Source: an uncultured Clostridia bacterium | GTDB lineage: Bacteria; Bacillota; Clostridia; TANB77; CAG-508 | NCBI GenBank assembly: GCA_934120045.1 | Contig: CAKOTF010000009.1 | Location: forward strand, 9,722-73,721 | DNA length: 64,000 nt | Reading direction: 5' to 3' | Shown: one piece after another, positions 63,188 through 64,000 of the stretch | How the letters are laid out: every line of letters starts with the position of its first letter | Position numbering within the stretch: the first letter of the stretch is position 1 | Notes under the pieces: generated by a model | Told to the model about the DNA's origin: nothing | What the model saw: only the letters and a program-made list of their open reading frames with translations | The model's database searches: none | Position numbers and translations under genes: made by a program

Positions 63188-63216
63188 AAGAGCTGTTACT
63201 TTTGTAACAACTCTTT
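63187..63216 (+). terminator. Terminator after the helical protein gene
   Basis: Stem AAAGAGCTGTTAC with GTAACAACTCTTT (one mismatch) and a TTTT loop. Confidence 0.75.
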
Positions 63217-63246
63217 ATGATAATACTCCTACTCAATTACTATACT

Positions 63247-64000
63247 TTACACTTCTTGCTGATTTTTTTGTTTATCAAGTAACTTGTTTAAATCTGCTTG
63301 TGCTTCATCACATTCTTGTACTGTTGCTGTGTATGATGCTTGGCCTATGGACTGACCTGTAATTTCTTTTTTTCCACCATATTCTTCTATTACTCTTTCA
63401 TATCTTTCTACCAGTGCTATTTCTCCTTCTCTCATTCCGTATTCTTGTTTTATTTCTTCTCGACTTAATCCTCGCTCTTTTCCTTTTTGATAATTTTCCC
63501 AGATAGTACTTTTTTGTTTAAAGTTTTTTAAAGCTTGTCCCAATCGTACCTCTCTTTGTTCTTCTGTTTCTTCTCCTTCTTTTGATGCAATTATTCCTTT
63601 TATATTGCCTCTTGGAATCCTTCTACTATATTCTGGCTTTTCTTCATTTTTTTCTTTACACCATTCCTCTATTTCCATTATATTCTTTAAATTAGTATCT
63701 ATATCATATTCCTCTATTACTCTTTCATATCTTTCTACTAATGCTATTTCTCCTTCTTTCATTCCATATTCTTGTTTTATTTCTTCTCGACTTAGTCCTT
63801 TCTCTTTTCCTTCTTGATAATTTTTCCAGATAGTACTTTGTTTAAATTTTTTTAAAGCTAGTCCTAATCGTAACTCTCTTTGCTCTTCTCCTTCTTTTGC
63901 TACAATTATTCCTTTTATCTTGCTTCTTGGAGTCCTTCTACTATATTCTGGCTTTCCTTCAAATTGCTCTTTACACCATTTTTCTATTTTTATTATATTA
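63247..64000 (-). CDS. Tandem-repeat protein, N-terminus outside the window
   Basis: The frame is open from the right edge to the stop at 63247 (251 residues visible). It contains a repeated unit of 109 residues: W-C-K-E, K-PEYSRR, IKGII, a KEGEE stretch, RLG-ALK-FKQ, STIW-NYQ-GKE-GLSREEIKQEYGM and GEIALVERYERVIEEY. One complete and one nearly complete copy are seen, followed by a 40-residue unique tail. It is highly charged and helical. The repeats show faint likeness to the helicase-associated (HA) repeat layout, but no function is assigned. There is no ribosome-binding site in the window, as the true start lies to the right. Confidence 0.75.
   Translation of the reverse strand, partial: NIIKIEKWCKEQFEGKPEYSRRTPRSKIKGIIVAKEGEEQRELRLGLALKKFKQSTIWKNYQEGKEKGLSREEIKQEYGMKEGEIALVERYERVIEEYDIDTNLKNIMEIEEWCKEKNEEKPEYSRRIPRGNIKGIIASKEGEETEEQREVRLGQALKNFKQKSTIWENYQKGKERGLSREEIKQEYGMREGEIALVERYERVIEEYGGKKEITGQSIGQASYTATVQECDEAQADLNKLLDKQKNQQEV
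63379..64000 (-). repeat. Direct DNA repeats of 327 bp inside the tandem-repeat gene
   Basis: Copy 2 spans 63379-63705. Copy 1 begins at 63706 and runs past the right edge. The phase is fixed by ATTC(T/C)TCTATTACTC at 63381 and 63708, an offset of 327 bases or 109 codons. Copies differ mainly by scattered third-position and conservative changes; copy 2 has a few extra residues (ETEE). Confidence 0.85.

Noticed and set aside
1..64000. CRISPR array, rRNA operon, complete insertion sequence or prophage
   Set aside because: No regularly spaced direct repeats, rRNA sequence, transposase or phage structural genes were seen; the only tandem repeat is inside a coding gene at the right edge.

Overview
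The window is very AT-rich DNA from a Gram-positive, endospore-forming Bacillota, most likely a gut-type member of the Clostridia. Evidence: strong Shine-Dalgarno sites (GGAGG/AAAGGAG), near-consensus sigma-A promoters (TTGACA-N17-TATAAT), sporulation genes (spoIIM, ylbJ, an uninterrupted sigK), RNase Y, EndoQ and a mecA-type penicillin-binding protein. Most genes lie on the minus strand. Many starts were moved inward from the longest open frame because the Shine-Dalgarno site falls inside the longer frame.

Layout. 1-5.3 kb: the end of a BceRS-like two-component system, then small accessory enzymes (GNAT, YcxB-like, histidine phosphatase, Nudix, ATC hydrolase, HhH-like protein, deoxyribosyltransferase-like protein). 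5.5-6.2 kb: a plus-strand DUF1385 protein. 6.2-12.9 kb: a complete vanG-type glycopeptide-resistance cluster in the order vanR-vanS-vanW-vanG-vanXY-vanT. 13-17.7 kb: YbaK, DUF4186, a CtpE-like P-type ATPase, Tag glycosylase and a HAM1-like pyrophosphatase. 17.8-20.2 kb: a small plus-strand gene, two convergent small-RNA candidates, a lipoprotein and a decayed phosphotransferase. 20.2-24.5 kb: a MacB-type ABC exporter with its own two-component system. 24.5-32.3 kb: Nudix, DUF488, a membrane protein, a MATE-kinase fusion, a mecA-like PBP and DNA polymerase IV. 32.4-43 kb: RNase Y, XerD, SpoIIM, EndoQ, FtsH, DUF1189, alanine racemase and a FemAB protein. 43.2-50.6 kb: cyclophilin with an adjacent tRNA-Gln, YgjP, YlbJ, a divergent FtsH paralogue, MalQ and a propeller-like protein. 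50.9-60.7 kb: a glycolytic cluster (gap, pgk, tpiA, gpmI, eno) interleaved with Nudix, guanylate-kinase-like, YezG-type immunity, NifU-like and GGGtGRT genes. 60.9-64 kb: an ORF6N protein, sigK and a tandem-repeat protein running off the edge.

How it works together. The van genes predict inducible rewriting of peptidoglycan precursors towards D-Ala-D-Ser. VanT would supply D-Ser, VanG the ligation, and VanXY would remove D-Ala-D-Ala. A 14-base element lies upstream of the vanR, vanW and P-type ATPase promoters, 22 or 23 bases from the -10. This suggests that the ATPase belongs to the VanR regulon. Other cell-wall genes here (Alr, FemAB, mecA-like PBP) act on the same polymer.

The main unexplained structures are: the convergent RNA pair near 18.3 kb; terminator hairpins that carry the next gene's -35 at their apex; hairpins set between the Shine-Dalgarno site and the start codon of endoQ and the femAB-like gene; a second FtsH without the arginine-finger motif; and a LexA-like box shared by dinB and the ORF6N gene.
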